Part shown: positions 1 to 8,870 of the stretch, piece after piece
Numbering within the stretch: position 1 is the stretch's first letter
Layout: each line of letters opens with the position of its first letter
Origin: Gracilibacter sp. BRH_c7a
GTDB taxonomy: Bacteria; Bacillota; Desulfitobacteriia; Desulfitobacteriales; Syntrophobotulaceae
DNA length: 64,000 nucleotides
NCBI GenBank assembly: GCA_001516055.1
Contig: LOEZ01000017.1
Coordinates: 62,001 to 126,000, forward strand
Direction of reading: 5' to 3'
Program-made: the position numbers and the translations under genes
Notes under the pieces: generated by a model
What the model saw: only the letters and a program-made list of their open reading frames with translations
What the model was told of the DNA's origin: nothing
Database searches by the model: none

Positions 1-606
1 GCACTTCTTGTTCATCGCATAGCCCATCTTCTCTACCAACGTAAATTTTATCTTCTCGCACGTATTATATCCCATACCAACAGATTTCTGACAGGGATAG
101 AAATCCATCCTGGAGCTAAAATCGCTCGCCGCGTGTTTATCGATCATGGACATGGAACTGTTATTGGTGAAACAACTGAAATAGGTAACGATGTAACCAT
201 CTACCAAGGAGTTACTCTGGGAGGTACAGGTAAAGAAAAAGGAAAACGACACCCTACTATCGGCGATAATGTAGTTATAAGTGCTGGAGCTCAAGTATTG
301 GGTTCGATCACCATCGGAGACAGTTCTAAAGTTGGAGCAGGATCAGTTGTTCTCCAAGATGTTCCCCCTAACTGTACAGTTGTAGGTATCCCAGGCAGAA
401 TAAAAGCTGGTAAAGCTAAGACTACAAAGGGTGTAGATTTAGAGCATCATAAGTTATCAGACCCTGTAGCAGAAAGTATTACTACTCTCCAGGAGAGAAT
501 AGCCAAGTTGGAATCTATAATGGGACTAAGCACTTCACTACCAGCGGAACAAGAATCATTGCTTCAAACAGAGCCCAATCATACAAACAACGTATCAGAC
601 AAATAA
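1..606 (+). CDS. cysE: Serine O-acetyltransferase (5'-truncated by window edge)
   Basis: This enzyme makes O-acetylserine from serine and acetyl-CoA, the first step of cysteine synthesis in the cytoplasm. The frame is open from base 1 (ALLVHRIAH, then [12 protein letters not shown]), so the start lies outside the window; the GTG at 133 is internal. The left-handed beta-helix core is plain: [22 protein letters not shown] and VVGIPGR are the family signature. After the hexapeptide core there is a tail of about 60 residues, as in many Firmicute CysE proteins. A hairpin terminator follows the stop. Identity is secure; only the N-terminus is missing. Confidence 0.95.
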   Translation, partial: ALLVHRIAHLLYQRKFYLLARIISHTNRFLTGIEIHPGAKIARRVFIDHGHGTVIGETTEIGNDVTIYQGVTLGGTGKEKGKRHPTIGDNVVISAGAQVLGSITIGDSSKVGAGSVVLQDVPPNCTVVGIPGRIKAGKAKTTKGVDLEHHKLSDPVAESITTLQERIAKLESIMGLSTSLPAEQESLLQTEPNHTNNVSDK

Positions 607-623
607 AGATAACGAATTAAGAA

Positions 624-646
624 ACGAAGCACCTAAAGTGCTTCGT
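624..646. terminator. Shared terminator between cysE and the FabK-like gene
   Basis: ACGAAGCAC and GTGCTTCGT flank a five-base loop, followed on the plus strand by TTCTTTT. It lies between two convergent genes and overlaps the last codons of the minus-strand gene, so it probably serves both. Confidence 0.75.
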
Positions 647-1577
647 ATTCTTTTACAAGTCTGTTTATTATTTCACCAGCTGGGAGGATCTCCGTAATCT
701 TCTCTATATACTCACCAGAAAAGACTAAACCTTGCTTAAGATTACCCTGCTGGGCATTATTTAAAGCATCCATAATACAAAAACTTTGTTTGCATTTTTT
801 TAGACAACCCTCACAAGCTTGTGGGGGTTCAACTGTTCCATCAAGTATACTAGAGGCAAATTCATTTCGAATAGCCCTACCAGGTAAACCTACGGGACTG
901 TCTATAAGCACGATATCTTCACGAGTTGCCTTTAGGTAGAGTTCCTTAAGAGAATCTGCACCATTGGATTCAACGCTAGCTGCGAACCGTATTCCCATTT
1001 GTACCCCGTCTGCTCCTAGACTAAAAGCTTCCTTAAGATCACAGGCATCCACGATTCCTCCCGCGGCAATTACAGGGAGAGAAACAGCTGCTTTAATCTT
1101 AGGAACGAGAATACGCATTGACTCATCAGTTCCCAAATGTCCACCTGCTTCCTTACCTTCGACCACCAGGGCTGCAGCTCCAAGTGTTTCCGCAATCTTA
1201 GCTAGTTTAGGAGTGGAGACTATGGAGACAAAAGGAGTTTTGGCATCAGCACACCAATTGAAAATATCTCTGGAAAACCCAGCACCTTGGACAATTAAGT
1301 CTATACCTTCTTCTAAGGCTGCGAAAACAAGCTCCTTAAAACGGCTAACAGCGAACATAATATTGATGCCAACTATGCCTTCGGTTTTTTCCTTCGCCTT
1401 TCTTATCTCTTCTCTTAATTCCTGCTGTTCCATCCCGGAAGCCGCAATCAGTCCAATTCCTCCTGCTTCAGCTACAGCAGCAGCTAAGCGGGATGTTGAC
1501 AACCTAACAGCCATGCCTCCCTGGATAATTGGATATTTCGGAATAAGATCTCCAATTTTCAATTCGGGAAATTTCAA
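633..1577 (-). CDS. Nitronate monooxygenase / FabK-type enoyl-ACP reductase family flavoprotein
   Basis: FMN-dependent TIM-barrel enzyme of the 2-nitropropane dioxygenase superfamily. Landmarks are PIIQGGMAV near the N-terminus, EAGGHLG, and the phosphate-binding AAGGIVD followed by GADGVQMGIRF. A cysteine cluster near the C-terminus (CEGCLKKC) is typical of the clostridial subgroup. I place the start at the TTG at 1577, which is preceded by GGAGGG at a six-base gap; the upstream ATG at 1607 has no ribosome site. It could be a FabK enoyl-ACP reductase or a nitronate monooxygenase, and sequence reading alone does not separate them. It is monocistronic and convergent with cysE. Confidence 0.8.
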   Translation of the reverse strand: MKFPELKIGDLIPKYPIIQGGMAVRLSTSRLAAAVAEAGGIGLIAASGMEQQELREEIRKAKEKTEGIVGINIMFAVSRFKELVFAALEEGIDLIVQGAGFSRDIFNWCADAKTPFVSIVSTPKLAKIAETLGAAALVVEGKEAGGHLGTDESMRILVPKIKAAVSLPVIAAGGIVDACDLKEAFSLGADGVQMGIRFAASVESNGADSLKELYLKATREDIVLIDSPVGLPGRAIRNEFASSILDGTVEPPQACEGCLKKCKQSFCIMDALNNAQQGNLKQGLVFSGEYIEKITEILPAGEIINRLVKEYEAL

Positions 1578-1796
1578 ATTAGACCCTCCAAACTTTCTAT
1601 ATGTCATTAATTACAAGGTATACTACGACATAAAAATCAAGGCCCTACCAAATATGTTTTGATAGAAAAAGAAGACAATATTTAAATTTTACCTTTTTTC
1701 TGTTTTTTGTTCAAGTATATATATTGTCGTCTAATATTTCATTCATGCATTAAGACCTTCTATTTAACAAATAATAGCTTAAAGGAGGGTAAAATT

Positions 1797-2627
1797 ATGC
1801 ATACAATGTGGAAAGGTTCTATAAGTTTTGGTCTAGTTAATATTCCGATTAAGATGTTTACCGCTACTGAGGAAAAGGATATCAGATTTAGATATCTACA
1901 CAAGGAGTGTAATACCCCTTTAAAATATAAAAAGATTTGTCCCACCTGTGATAAAGAAGTCAGGGAAGATGAGATTGTCCGGGGATTCGAATATGAAACT
2001 GGTCATTTCATCATCATAAATGAGGAAGATATTGAAGCACTAAAGTCAGAAGTGGATGCTAAGTCGATTGATATCTTGGATTTTGTCAACCTTGCAGAAA
2101 TTGATCCCATCTATTTCGATAAGTCATATTACCTTTCTCCGCAAGATACCGGAAATAAAGCATATAATCTTCTTCGCCAAGCTATGAATGACACAGGGAA
2201 GATAGCTATAGCTAAAATGACCATCCGTAACAAACAAACCTTGGCGGCACTTAGAATATTTCAAAATGTTCTCGTGTTGGAAACAATCTTTTATCCTGAT
2301 GAAGTTAGATCTGTCAATCTCATTCCAGGAGTTTCAGAGAATTTAGAGGTCAATGAAAAAGAACTCTCTATCGCTACAAAGCTGATTGAAAACCTTTCAG
2401 CTCAATTCGAACCTGAGAAATATAAAGATGATTACCGAGAAGCACTGCAAGAACTTATCAGCAAAAAAATACAAGGTAAAGAGATTGAAATAGCACCAGA
2501 AATGCCACATAAAAACGTTATAGACCTTATGGAAGCATTGCAAGCAAGCCTTAAAGAAACTAAGAAGAAACCCGTTAATAAGAAAGCTAAAGCTACTACC
2601 AAAGAGAAACAACCATCGGCAGTATAA
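1797..2627 (+). CDS. ku: Ku protein, non-homologous end joining
   Basis: Bacterial Ku homodimer that rings DNA double-strand ends and recruits LigD. The N-terminus MHTMWKGSISFGLVNIPIK is the family hallmark; the Ku core runs to about residue 250 and is followed by a lysine-rich tail (KKKPVNKKAKATTKEK), as in other bacterial Ku proteins. The length of 276 aa is normal. The start is the ATG at 1797 after AAAGGAGGG; an in-frame codon at 1707 is not preceded by a ribosome site. It lies immediately upstream of the ligase and polymerase genes, giving a complete two-component end-joining operon, probably used during spore germination or in stationary cells. Confidence 0.95.
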   Translation: MHTMWKGSISFGLVNIPIKMFTATEEKDIRFRYLHKECNTPLKYKKICPTCDKEVREDEIVRGFEYETGHFIIINEEDIEALKSEVDAKSIDILDFVNLAEIDPIYFDKSYYLSPQDTGNKAYNLLRQAMNDTGKIAIAKMTIRNKQTLAALRIFQNVLVLETIFYPDEVRSVNLIPGVSENLEVNEKELSIATKLIENLSAQFEPEKYKDDYREALQELISKKIQGKEIEIAPEMPHKNVIDLMEALQASLKETKKKPVNKKAKATTKEKQPSAV

Positions 2628-2736
2628 TTCTGAAACGCTTTTAAGGTACAGTTACGATTCAGGACCTATTTATATAATTCTTTAATCTACAATTATCGGG
2701 CTTTGGGCTTCTGGTCTCGAAGAAAGAGGTAGGTAA

Positions 2737-3675
2737 ATGGAAATTATCCAAGTTATGGAGCCTGTACTTTCTAGAAATATACAGACAGGGACCGAATGGG
2801 CCCATCAGGTTAAATGGGATGGTATCAGAGGTATTACTTATATCGAAAATGGTAATTTTCATGTTCTTACAAGAAGCGGTAGAGAACGTACTGATTTTTA
2901 TCCTGAAATCAGTGATACGGTTAATCTCTTAAGCGGCAAACAGGCTGTCCTTGATGGGGAAATTGTTGTGTTCGACTCCGAAAATAGACCTTCTTTCCAG
3001 AGAGTCTTAACCCGGGAACGATTACGAACAAAAAGTAACTTACCTGTCTATCTCCAAAAGTATCCGGCCAATTATATTATCTTCGATATTCTCTTTTTCA
3101 ATGGTAGAGATTTAAGAAATCTTCCTTTAGAAGAAAGGTTAGAAATTCTACAGACCAAAATGCATAAAAATGCTCACATCACTCTGACAGACAGCTTTCC
3201 TGATGGCACTCAGCTTTTTAATTTAATGCGGCAGAAGAATTATGAAGGTATTGTCTCCAAGAAAAAATCAAGTAAGTATCTAGCAGGTAAAAAACACAAT
3301 CAATGGTTTAAAACTAAGATTCTTAAAAAAACATTAGCTGTCATAGGCGGATTATCCTGGAGGGCAAAAAGTCCTAATTCTCTTCTCTTAGGCATTTATG
3401 AGAATAACAATCTCATTTATATCGGAAATGCCAGTCTTGGTCTTACCCAAAATGATTTTCATTTGCTTAAGGATTATTCATCCACCAATGCTCAGCCCCA
3501 AAGCCCTTTTGCAAATTTATCCAAAGCCAAAGACACTACTTGGTTACAACCAATATTAACTTGTTGGGTAAGCTATTTGGAATGGACAGATGGCAAGAGC
3601 CTCCGTCACCCTAAGATCTTAGGATTTAGTAAAGAGCAAGCACAAAATGCGGATGGAAAGGAATTCAGTATCTGA
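2737..3675 (+). CDS. ligD: ATP-dependent DNA ligase (LigD ligase domain as a separate protein)
   Basis: It seals nicks in end joining with Ku. The adenylation motif KWDGIRG (Lys about residue 26) is near the N-terminus, followed by LDGEIVVFD, YEGIVSKK and WFKTKIL (motifs III to V) and a C-terminal OB fold. At 312 aa it carries only the ligase module; there is no phosphoesterase or polymerase domain, which are fused in Mycobacterium and Pseudomonas LigD. The start ATG follows AAGAGGTAGGTAA. Its TGA overlaps the ATG of the next gene, so the two are translationally coupled. Confidence 0.92.
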   Translation: MEIIQVMEPVLSRNIQTGTEWAHQVKWDGIRGITYIENGNFHVLTRSGRERTDFYPEISDTVNLLSGKQAVLDGEIVVFDSENRPSFQRVLTRERLRTKSNLPVYLQKYPANYIIFDILFFNGRDLRNLPLEERLEILQTKMHKNAHITLTDSFPDGTQLFNLMRQKNYEGIVSKKKSSKYLAGKKHNQWFKTKILKKTLAVIGGLSWRAKSPNSLLLGIYENNNLIYIGNASLGLTQNDFHLLKDYSSTNAQPQSPFANLSKAKDTTWLQPILTCWVSYLEWTDGKSLRHPKILGFSKEQAQNADGKEFSI

Positions 3676-4577
3676 TGTCTTTAACAATAGAAGGAAAAGA
3701 AGTCAGAATTTCGAATGCGGAAAAAGTTCTTTGGCCTGAACAGGGAATTCGGAAGATTGACTACATAGGCAAACTGCTCGAGTTAGCTCCCTATCTCCTC
3801 CCTCATGCCAAGAACCGTTTATTAACTTCAATTCGCTATCCCGATGGTGTACAAGGCAAATCTTTTTATCAAAAAAACTTGCCTCAATCTGCTCCTTCCT
3901 GGATTCCAACGTCTACTTGGCATGAAAACAACTACATTATCCTCAATGATACAGCTGTGCTCGCGTGGTTAGGAAACCAGGCAGTCCTTGAATTTCATAC
4001 CACTTTTAACTTATATACGAAAGAATCTTATCCCGTAAATCTTGTCTTCGATTTGGACCCTTCCGAGGGTCAAACATTTGAGGATACCGTAGAAGTAGCA
4101 CTCCTCATCCATCATGAGTTACAAAACCTCAACATATCAAGTTATGTCAAGACTTCGGGTGCTAGTGGTCTCCAAATATATCTGCCTGTAGGTGGAAGAT
4201 ATGACTATGAAACAGCTAGGAAGATAAACGAATTCTTCGCTGTTTTTTTCAGTCAGAAATACCCTGGGAAGATTACTATCGAGCGCAGTGTACCTAAAAG
4301 AGGGAAAAAACTTTACTTTGATTATTTACAGATGTGGCAAGGAAAAACCATTATCAGTCCCTACTCTCCAAGAGCGACTCAGAGTGCAACAGTAGCTACC
4401 CCACTAGATTGGTATGAGCTGGAACAAGGAATCAAGCCCGAAGATTTCACCATTCTGAACATTAGTGAAAGATTAAAAACAAAGAATGATCTATTTCAAC
4501 CTCTTTTAAAAGAGAATACCGGACAAGACCTTGGATTTCTTATCGAACTAATTGATAAGAGTAAAGTGCATCTTTAA
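3675..4577 (+). CDS. ligD: LigD-type polymerase/primase domain protein
   Basis: Archaeo-eukaryotic-primase-fold polymerase that fills gaps with ribonucleotides during Ku-dependent end joining. Signature segments are NAEKVLWPEQGI near the start, then VFDLDPSEG (the catalytic D-x-D), KTSGASGLQIYLP, and PKRGKKLYFDYLQ with SPYSPRA near the end. The 300 aa length is that of the free-standing Pol domain. The start codon overlaps the ligase stop. A ligase and polymerase split into two proteins is known from several anaerobic Firmicutes. Confidence 0.92.
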   Translation: MSLTIEGKEVRISNAEKVLWPEQGIRKIDYIGKLLELAPYLLPHAKNRLLTSIRYPDGVQGKSFYQKNLPQSAPSWIPTSTWHENNYIILNDTAVLAWLGNQAVLEFHTTFNLYTKESYPVNLVFDLDPSEGQTFEDTVEVALLIHHELQNLNISSYVKTSGASGLQIYLPVGGRYDYETARKINEFFAVFFSQKYPGKITIERSVPKRGKKLYFDYLQMWQGKTIISPYSPRATQSATVATPLDWYELEQGIKPEDFTILNISERLKTKNDLFQPLLKENTGQDLGFLIELIDKSKVHL

Positions 4578-4679
4578 AAACAATTAAATCATTGGTCTCT
4601 TCATTTTTATACACCTTTTCTACATATTTATCCCCTTTTAGGAACAAACTTTGATTAGAAAATACTTGGAGGTATTGCA

Positions 4680-6593
4680 ATGACTGAAACAATATTAGAA
4701 AAAACTGAAGGACGCGTGAGTTATCATGACTCCGTAGAAGAAATGCTCCTAAGAATCAGGGAAGACGGCATGTCTAATGTATTCGATCGATGGATAGAAC
4801 AGGAAAAAATCAGATGTAAATTCTGCCTTCAAGGGTTAAGTTGTCAACTCTGTACCCAAGGACCATGTAGGATAAGCGAGAAAAGTGGTCAAGATAAAGG
4901 TGTTTGTGGCATTGGCCCTGATGCCATGGCTATGCGTAATGTTCTTTTGCGTAATATTATGGGAGCGGGCACCTATAGTCATCATGCCTATGAGGCTTTT
5001 CGAACTCTTAAAGCTACAGGTCAAGGGAAAACTCCTTTTAAAATTACTGATGTAGATAAGCTAAAATGGATGTGTGGAATGGTAGGAATCGATACCAATC
5101 AGGATAACAATCAGATGGCTGTTCAACTTGCTGATTTCTTGGAAAAAGAGATGAGCAAAGACCCTGAAGAACCAAGCGTGATGGTAGATGTCTTTGCCCC
5201 TAAGAAAAGAAAGCAGGTCTGGAAAGACCTGAATATTTATCCAACTGGGGTTGTCCACGAAGAGCAAAACTGTGTGGCCAGCTGCTTAACAAATGTAGAT
5301 GGAGATTATGTCTCTTTAGCTAAAAAAGCACTTCGCCTCGGACTTTCTACTATCTATACTGCGCAAATCGGTCTGGAGATGGCTCAAGATATCCTCTTCG
5401 GTACACCTTATCCACATGAAGTAAATGTTGATTTAGGCATCATGGATCCCGATTATGTCAATATTGTATTTAATGGTCATCAACCATGGGCTGGTGTAGC
5501 TACTATTCTTAAGGCACGAACACCGGAGGTTCAGCAAAAAGCCAAAGCGGCCGGTGCTAAAGGTTTAAGAGTGGTTGGTTCTATCGAAACCGGCCAAGAA
5601 CTTCTCCAGCGTTTCGATGTTGACGATGTTTTCACCGGTTTGATGGGGAACTGGCTAACCATTGAGCCCCTTCTGGCAACAGGAACAGTCGATGTCTTAG
5701 CCATGGAAGAAAACTGTTCACCACCAGCTATCGATATGTATGCGGAACAATATCAAATTACCCTTGTGGCCGTAAGCACCATTATCAACCTGCCTGGCCT
5801 TAATCATCTCATACCTTACAACCCAGGAGAAGTTGACGCTATGGCTGATAGGCTTATTGAGTTAGGTATTGAAAACTTTGGGAAGAGAAAAGGCAAGATC
5901 ACTCCAAAAGTACCTGTTAAAATTCAAAAAGCCATAGCCGGTTTCTCCACTGAAGCTGTCTTGAAAGCACTTGGAAACAAACTAGATCCCCTCGTTGAAG
6001 TTATCGCAGCAGGCAAGATTAAAGGCGTTGTAGCTCTCGTCAATTGCGCCAGCCTTAGAAACGGGCCTCAAGACTGGAACACAGTTACTATCACCAAAGA
6101 ATTAATCAAACGAAATATCCTTGTGGTGAGTGGAGGTTGTGGTAATCATGCTCTAGAGGTAGCGGGTCTTTGTAGTTTAGAGGCTTCCGATTATGCTGGA
6201 GAAGGATTAAAAGAAGTATGTAAAGCACTAGGTATCCCACCTGTTCTTAGCTTTGGCACATGTACTGATACAGGCCGCATCTCCATGCTGGTTACAGCCT
6301 TAGCCGATCACTTGGATGTCGATATTCCCCAGCTCCCTATCGCCGTAACTGCTCCAGAGTGGATGGAACAAAAAGCAACTATTGATGCAGTATTCGCCTT
6401 AGCCTACGGTGCATACACCCATCTCTCTCCTACTCCTTTTGTAACAGGAGCTCCAAAGCTGGTTAAACTTTTGACCGAAGATATCGAAGGCTTAACCGGT
6501 GCCAAGTTAGCCTTAGGAGATGACCCGGTACAAGCAGCAATAGATATTGAGACACACATCATTTCCAAAAGGAAGGGTTTAGGACTGCAATAG
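4680..6593 (+). CDS. cooS: Anaerobic carbon monoxide dehydrogenase, catalytic subunit
   Basis: Ni-Fe-S enzyme that interconverts CO and CO2. At 637 aa it has the family length. The N-terminal cysteine array that binds the bridging D and B clusters is present (CKFCLQGLSCQLCTQGPC, then GVCGIG). Downstream, ENCVASCLTN, EENCSPP, NCASLRNG, GGCGNHALE and SFGTCTDTGR provide ligands and surroundings of the NiFe4S4 C cluster. No cooF ferredoxin or cooC nickel-insertion gene is adjacent, and no acetyl-CoA synthase subunit follows, so this is a stand-alone CODH. The ATG follows TTGGAGGTATTGCA. A strong hairpin terminator lies about 70 bases after the stop. Confidence 0.96.
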   Translation: MTETILEKTEGRVSYHDSVEEMLLRIREDGMSNVFDRWIEQEKIRCKFCLQGLSCQLCTQGPCRISEKSGQDKGVCGIGPDAMAMRNVLLRNIMGAGTYSHHAYEAFRTLKATGQGKTPFKITDVDKLKWMCGMVGIDTNQDNNQMAVQLADFLEKEMSKDPEEPSVMVDVFAPKKRKQVWKDLNIYPTGVVHEEQNCVASCLTNVDGDYVSLAKKALRLGLSTIYTAQIGLEMAQDILFGTPYPHEVNVDLGIMDPDYVNIVFNGHQPWAGVATILKARTPEVQQKAKAAGAKGLRVVGSIETGQELLQRFDVDDVFTGLMGNWLTIEPLLATGTVDVLAMEENCSPPAIDMYAEQYQITLVAVSTIINLPGLNHLIPYNPGEVDAMADRLIELGIENFGKRKGKITPKVPVKIQKAIAGFSTEAVLKALGNKLDPLVEVIAAGKIKGVVALVNCASLRNGPQDWNTVTITKELIKRNILVVSGGCGNHALEVAGLCSLEASDYAGEGLKEVCKALGIPPVLSFGTCTDTGRISMLVTALADHLDVDIPQLPIAVTAPEWMEQKATIDAVFALAYGAYTHLSPTPFVTGAPKLVKLLTEDIEGLTGAKLALGDDPVQAAIDIETHIISKRKGLGLQ

Positions 6594-6660
6594 GATTCAG
6601 CATTTAACAAACCTTTAACATAAAGGTTCATCAATTAAGATTTATTGATATCTAATTATC

Positions 6661-6709
6661 AACGAAGGTATCCCCAAAAAAATGTTTTAAGATTTGGGAT
6701 ACCTTCGTT
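6661..6709. terminator. Strong hairpin terminator after cooS
   Basis: Perfect 14-base arms AACGAAGGTATCCC and GGGATACCTTCGTT, followed by TCTTTAATT. Its arms resemble those of the terminator behind the intact cadA (8819-8864), which suggests it was once the terminator of the decayed cadA copy that begins just to its right. Confidence 0.75.
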
Positions 6710-6721
6710 CTTTAATTATTT

Positions 6722-6860
6722 ACTTTAAAATTCAGAACCCGCATCGCATTGAGTATCGCGATCACCGCTACCCCCACATCAGCAAAAACTGCTCCCAGAT
6801 GGTTGCAATTCCGAAAGCACCCAGGATTTTTGAAGGTTCGTCAGTCATTAGAAGAACCAC
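6722..6860 (-). pseudogene. Decayed 3' end of a second cadA-type P-ATPase (copy A)
   Basis: Read on the minus strand, this stretch matches the 3' end of the intact cadA at 8885-9120. It begins with the same AAAATTCAGAACCCGCAT-type C-terminal coding sequence and includes GGATTTTTGAAGGTTCGTC. An internal deletion removes the middle, and no long frame remains. Plus-strand frames here are antisense to it. Confidence 0.65.
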
Positions 6861-6889
6861 AGGAACAACCACAGGGACAGGTACATGGG

Positions 6890-7042
6890 TTGACCTTAAG
6901 TAAGTTAACCTCTGCCGGAAAGATCTTCAACTTCCAATTTGACGAATGCGGCAAGCTGAAATCCAGATTGAACGCCAACCAAACCCAAGACACCCTAAGC
7001 TATGACCATGCAGGGAAAGTAATTACCTTTAATAAATATTGA
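6890..7042 (+). pseudogene. Orphan C-terminal protein fragment, possibly YD/RHS-like
   Basis: The plus frame ending at 7042 reads GKIFNFQFDECGKL, then DTLSYDHAGKVITFNKY. The spacing of FD-x-x-GKL and YDHAGKV recalls YD (RHS) repeats, but there is only about one and a half repeat. It has no start or ribosome site of its own and runs out of the antisense of cadA copy A. I treat it as a remnant; the function is unknown. Confidence 0.2.
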
Positions 7043-7092
7043 TATCCTTTAGGGAGATAATAAGAAATCTAGATATTTAGGAGGTTTGATTG

Positions 7093-8346
7093 ATGAAGCC
7101 CTCTTTTAAAACTTTGGTGTCTTGTCTATTATTCTGCATGTCAATGTCTTTATTCCCTAATTCCGTCTTCTCCGCAATCACTAAATCAGAGACGCCAACT
7201 GAAGCTTCCTTTGGCCAGAATGTTACGAATCTAGTGTTCACTTGGAGTACCGATGCTCATAGAAAGGGTAATTACAAAAGTGCAGTCATGGGATATAGCT
7301 TAGTGAGTTTCAGCCCCTACCTCAAAGAAAAAGAGCAAATGTTCATAGAAGCGCATAAGGTATTAGCGGATAATGGCATCAGCATTGAAACCGTAAAGCC
7401 TTACTATGAAGAAAGTCCAGCCATCATTAACAAGAAGCACGAGGAATACATGAAAGCGAATTATGCCATTGAACAAATGCCTGCATATGATCCGCTTGGT
7501 GATTATCAACTGATGGGGTTACGGAAGGAATATAAAGAAAGTGGTGAGGCCAGATTTGATTCTAAAGGTCTACCGCTTATTAAATACGATGACGGCTTCT
7601 TCTACAACCCCGTTACAATCTCACAATATTCTTTAACCATGTATGGACGATTAATGAATAAGTTCAATATTGAAGTCTCTACACAAGCCATGCTCAACGG
7701 TGCAGATAAACTTCTGGAGTTACAGAATGAGCAAGGGGCATTTCCCTATAATTTTCGATACCACCACTACATACAGAATAGCGAGTTACAGCCAGGCTGG
7801 GTATCCTCAATGGCACAAGGACAGGCCATTAGCGCACTGCTTAGGGTGTATAGCTACACAGGTGATCCCAAATACCTAAAAGCTGCGGATAAATCCTTCG
7901 AGTTCATGCTGACATCGGTGGAGGAAGGCGGCGCTTTAGATTCAACCCAAGATCTTTTCTCAAAACTCGGTTTAGAAAATGAAGGAAAAATATTTCTTCA
8001 GGAATATGTGACTACACCCAAAAATTATACATTAAACGGTTACATGTTTACGATGCTGGGCGTCTACGATTTAAGCCAATCACCAAGCCAGTACGCCGAA
8101 ACTGCCGGGAAATGCTTTACTGAATGTAATGAGACACTGATAGAAATTTTAAGGTTTTATGATATGGGCAAGATTACAACCTATGACTTGGGACATCTTA
8201 TGAAAGAGATAGATCCTATTATCAATCCTCCATATCACACAATCCATATCCATCTGCTTCAAACCTTATATTCCATAACAAATGAACCGCTTTACCGGTA
8301 TTACGCCCTGATGTGGGAAAATTACGTGACTTATCACTCATCTTAA
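7093..8346 (+). CDS. Secreted D-glucuronyl C5-epimerase C-terminal domain protein
   Basis: A signal peptide is clear (about 25 residues, Lys then LVSCLLFCMSMSLFP, probable cut near VFSA). The rest resembles the alpha/alpha-barrel catalytic domain of glucuronyl C5-epimerases: GWVSSMAQGQAISALLR, YTGDPKYLKAA, FLQEYVTTP followed by YTLNGYMFTMLGVYDL, and FYDMGKITTYDL. In the eukaryotic family this domain epimerises glucuronic to iduronic acid in heparan precursors; bacterial members probably act on exopolysaccharide. The ATG at 7093 sits eight bases after AGGAGG. The gene lies between two decayed cadA 3' ends, which suggests local insertion or duplication. The exact substrate cannot be told. Confidence 0.75.
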   Translation: MKPSFKTLVSCLLFCMSMSLFPNSVFSAITKSETPTEASFGQNVTNLVFTWSTDAHRKGNYKSAVMGYSLVSFSPYLKEKEQMFIEAHKVLADNGISIETVKPYYEESPAIINKKHEEYMKANYAIEQMPAYDPLGDYQLMGLRKEYKESGEARFDSKGLPLIKYDDGFFYNPVTISQYSLTMYGRLMNKFNIEVSTQAMLNGADKLLELQNEQGAFPYNFRYHHYIQNSELQPGWVSSMAQGQAISALLRVYSYTGDPKYLKAADKSFEFMLTSVEEGGALDSTQDLFSKLGLENEGKIFLQEYVTTPKNYTLNGYMFTMLGVYDLSQSPSQYAETAGKCFTECNETLIEILRFYDMGKITTYDLGHLMKEIDPIINPPYHTIHIHLLQTLYSITNEPLYRYYALMWENYVTYHSS

Positions 8347-8770
8347 AATTCAATATACGCATAGCATTGCGTATAGCGCGATAAGGGCTACCCCTACATC
8401 GGCAAATACCGCGTAAACCTCATCAAACCCTAGCTCCTGAGCTATCTTCTGACTGACCCTGTTGTTGTCACCAGCATAACCAATTTGTTAATCCCTAACC
8501 CCCTTAATCCTTGCACGGTAATCAGTATATCTTGCTTGACTCGATCTGAGATAGTTATATTACCTACATAAAACTCCCATCTTTAGCGAGATATATAACC
8601 GTGCCTATATCCTGGACAAGATCATAGGGTATATTCTCTCTCCATAAATCTTGCGTTCCCTGCCATGATCAATCTCCCCCTGATTATAGCTTTCACGCCA
8701 TATCCAGCTATCTCTTCATATTGGGAGATACTACTCTTATCTATCTCTTTCCATAGCTTTTTCAGATAGA
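8347..8770 (-). pseudogene. Decayed cadA-type P-ATPase fragment (copy B)
   Basis: It starts right after the epimerase stop with the same C-terminal motif (AAAATTCA, then CGCATAGCATTG). It then jumps to sequence matching intact cadA around 9298-9660, such as CTCATCAAACCCTAGCTCCT and TATCTTGCTTGACTC. Multiple frameshifts and stops rule out function. It accounts for most of the gap between the epimerase and cadA. Confidence 0.7.
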
Positions 8771-8818
8771 AATTGCTAAGGTTTTAGGATTGCAATAGAA
8801 ATTGCATTTAAGATTAAA

Positions 8819-8864
8819 GGAGGTATCCAAAGCCTAAAGATATTCTTAAGACTTTGGATATCTT
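8819..8864 (-). terminator. Terminator of cadA
   Basis: GGTATCCAAAG and CTTTGGATATC form an imperfect stem about 20 bases apart, just beyond the cadA stop on the minus strand. The stem resembles that of the 6661-6709 hairpin. Confidence 0.6.
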
Positions 8865-8870
8865 CTATCT

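Noticed and set aside
964-1662. Long plus-strand open frame antisense to the FabK-like gene
   Set aside because: No ribosome site; the amino acid pattern is that of an antisense shadow; the minus-strand gene is well supported.
4680-6593. Complete CO dehydrogenase/acetyl-CoA synthase locus
   Set aside because: Only cooS is present; no cooF, cooC or acs genes lie nearby in the window.
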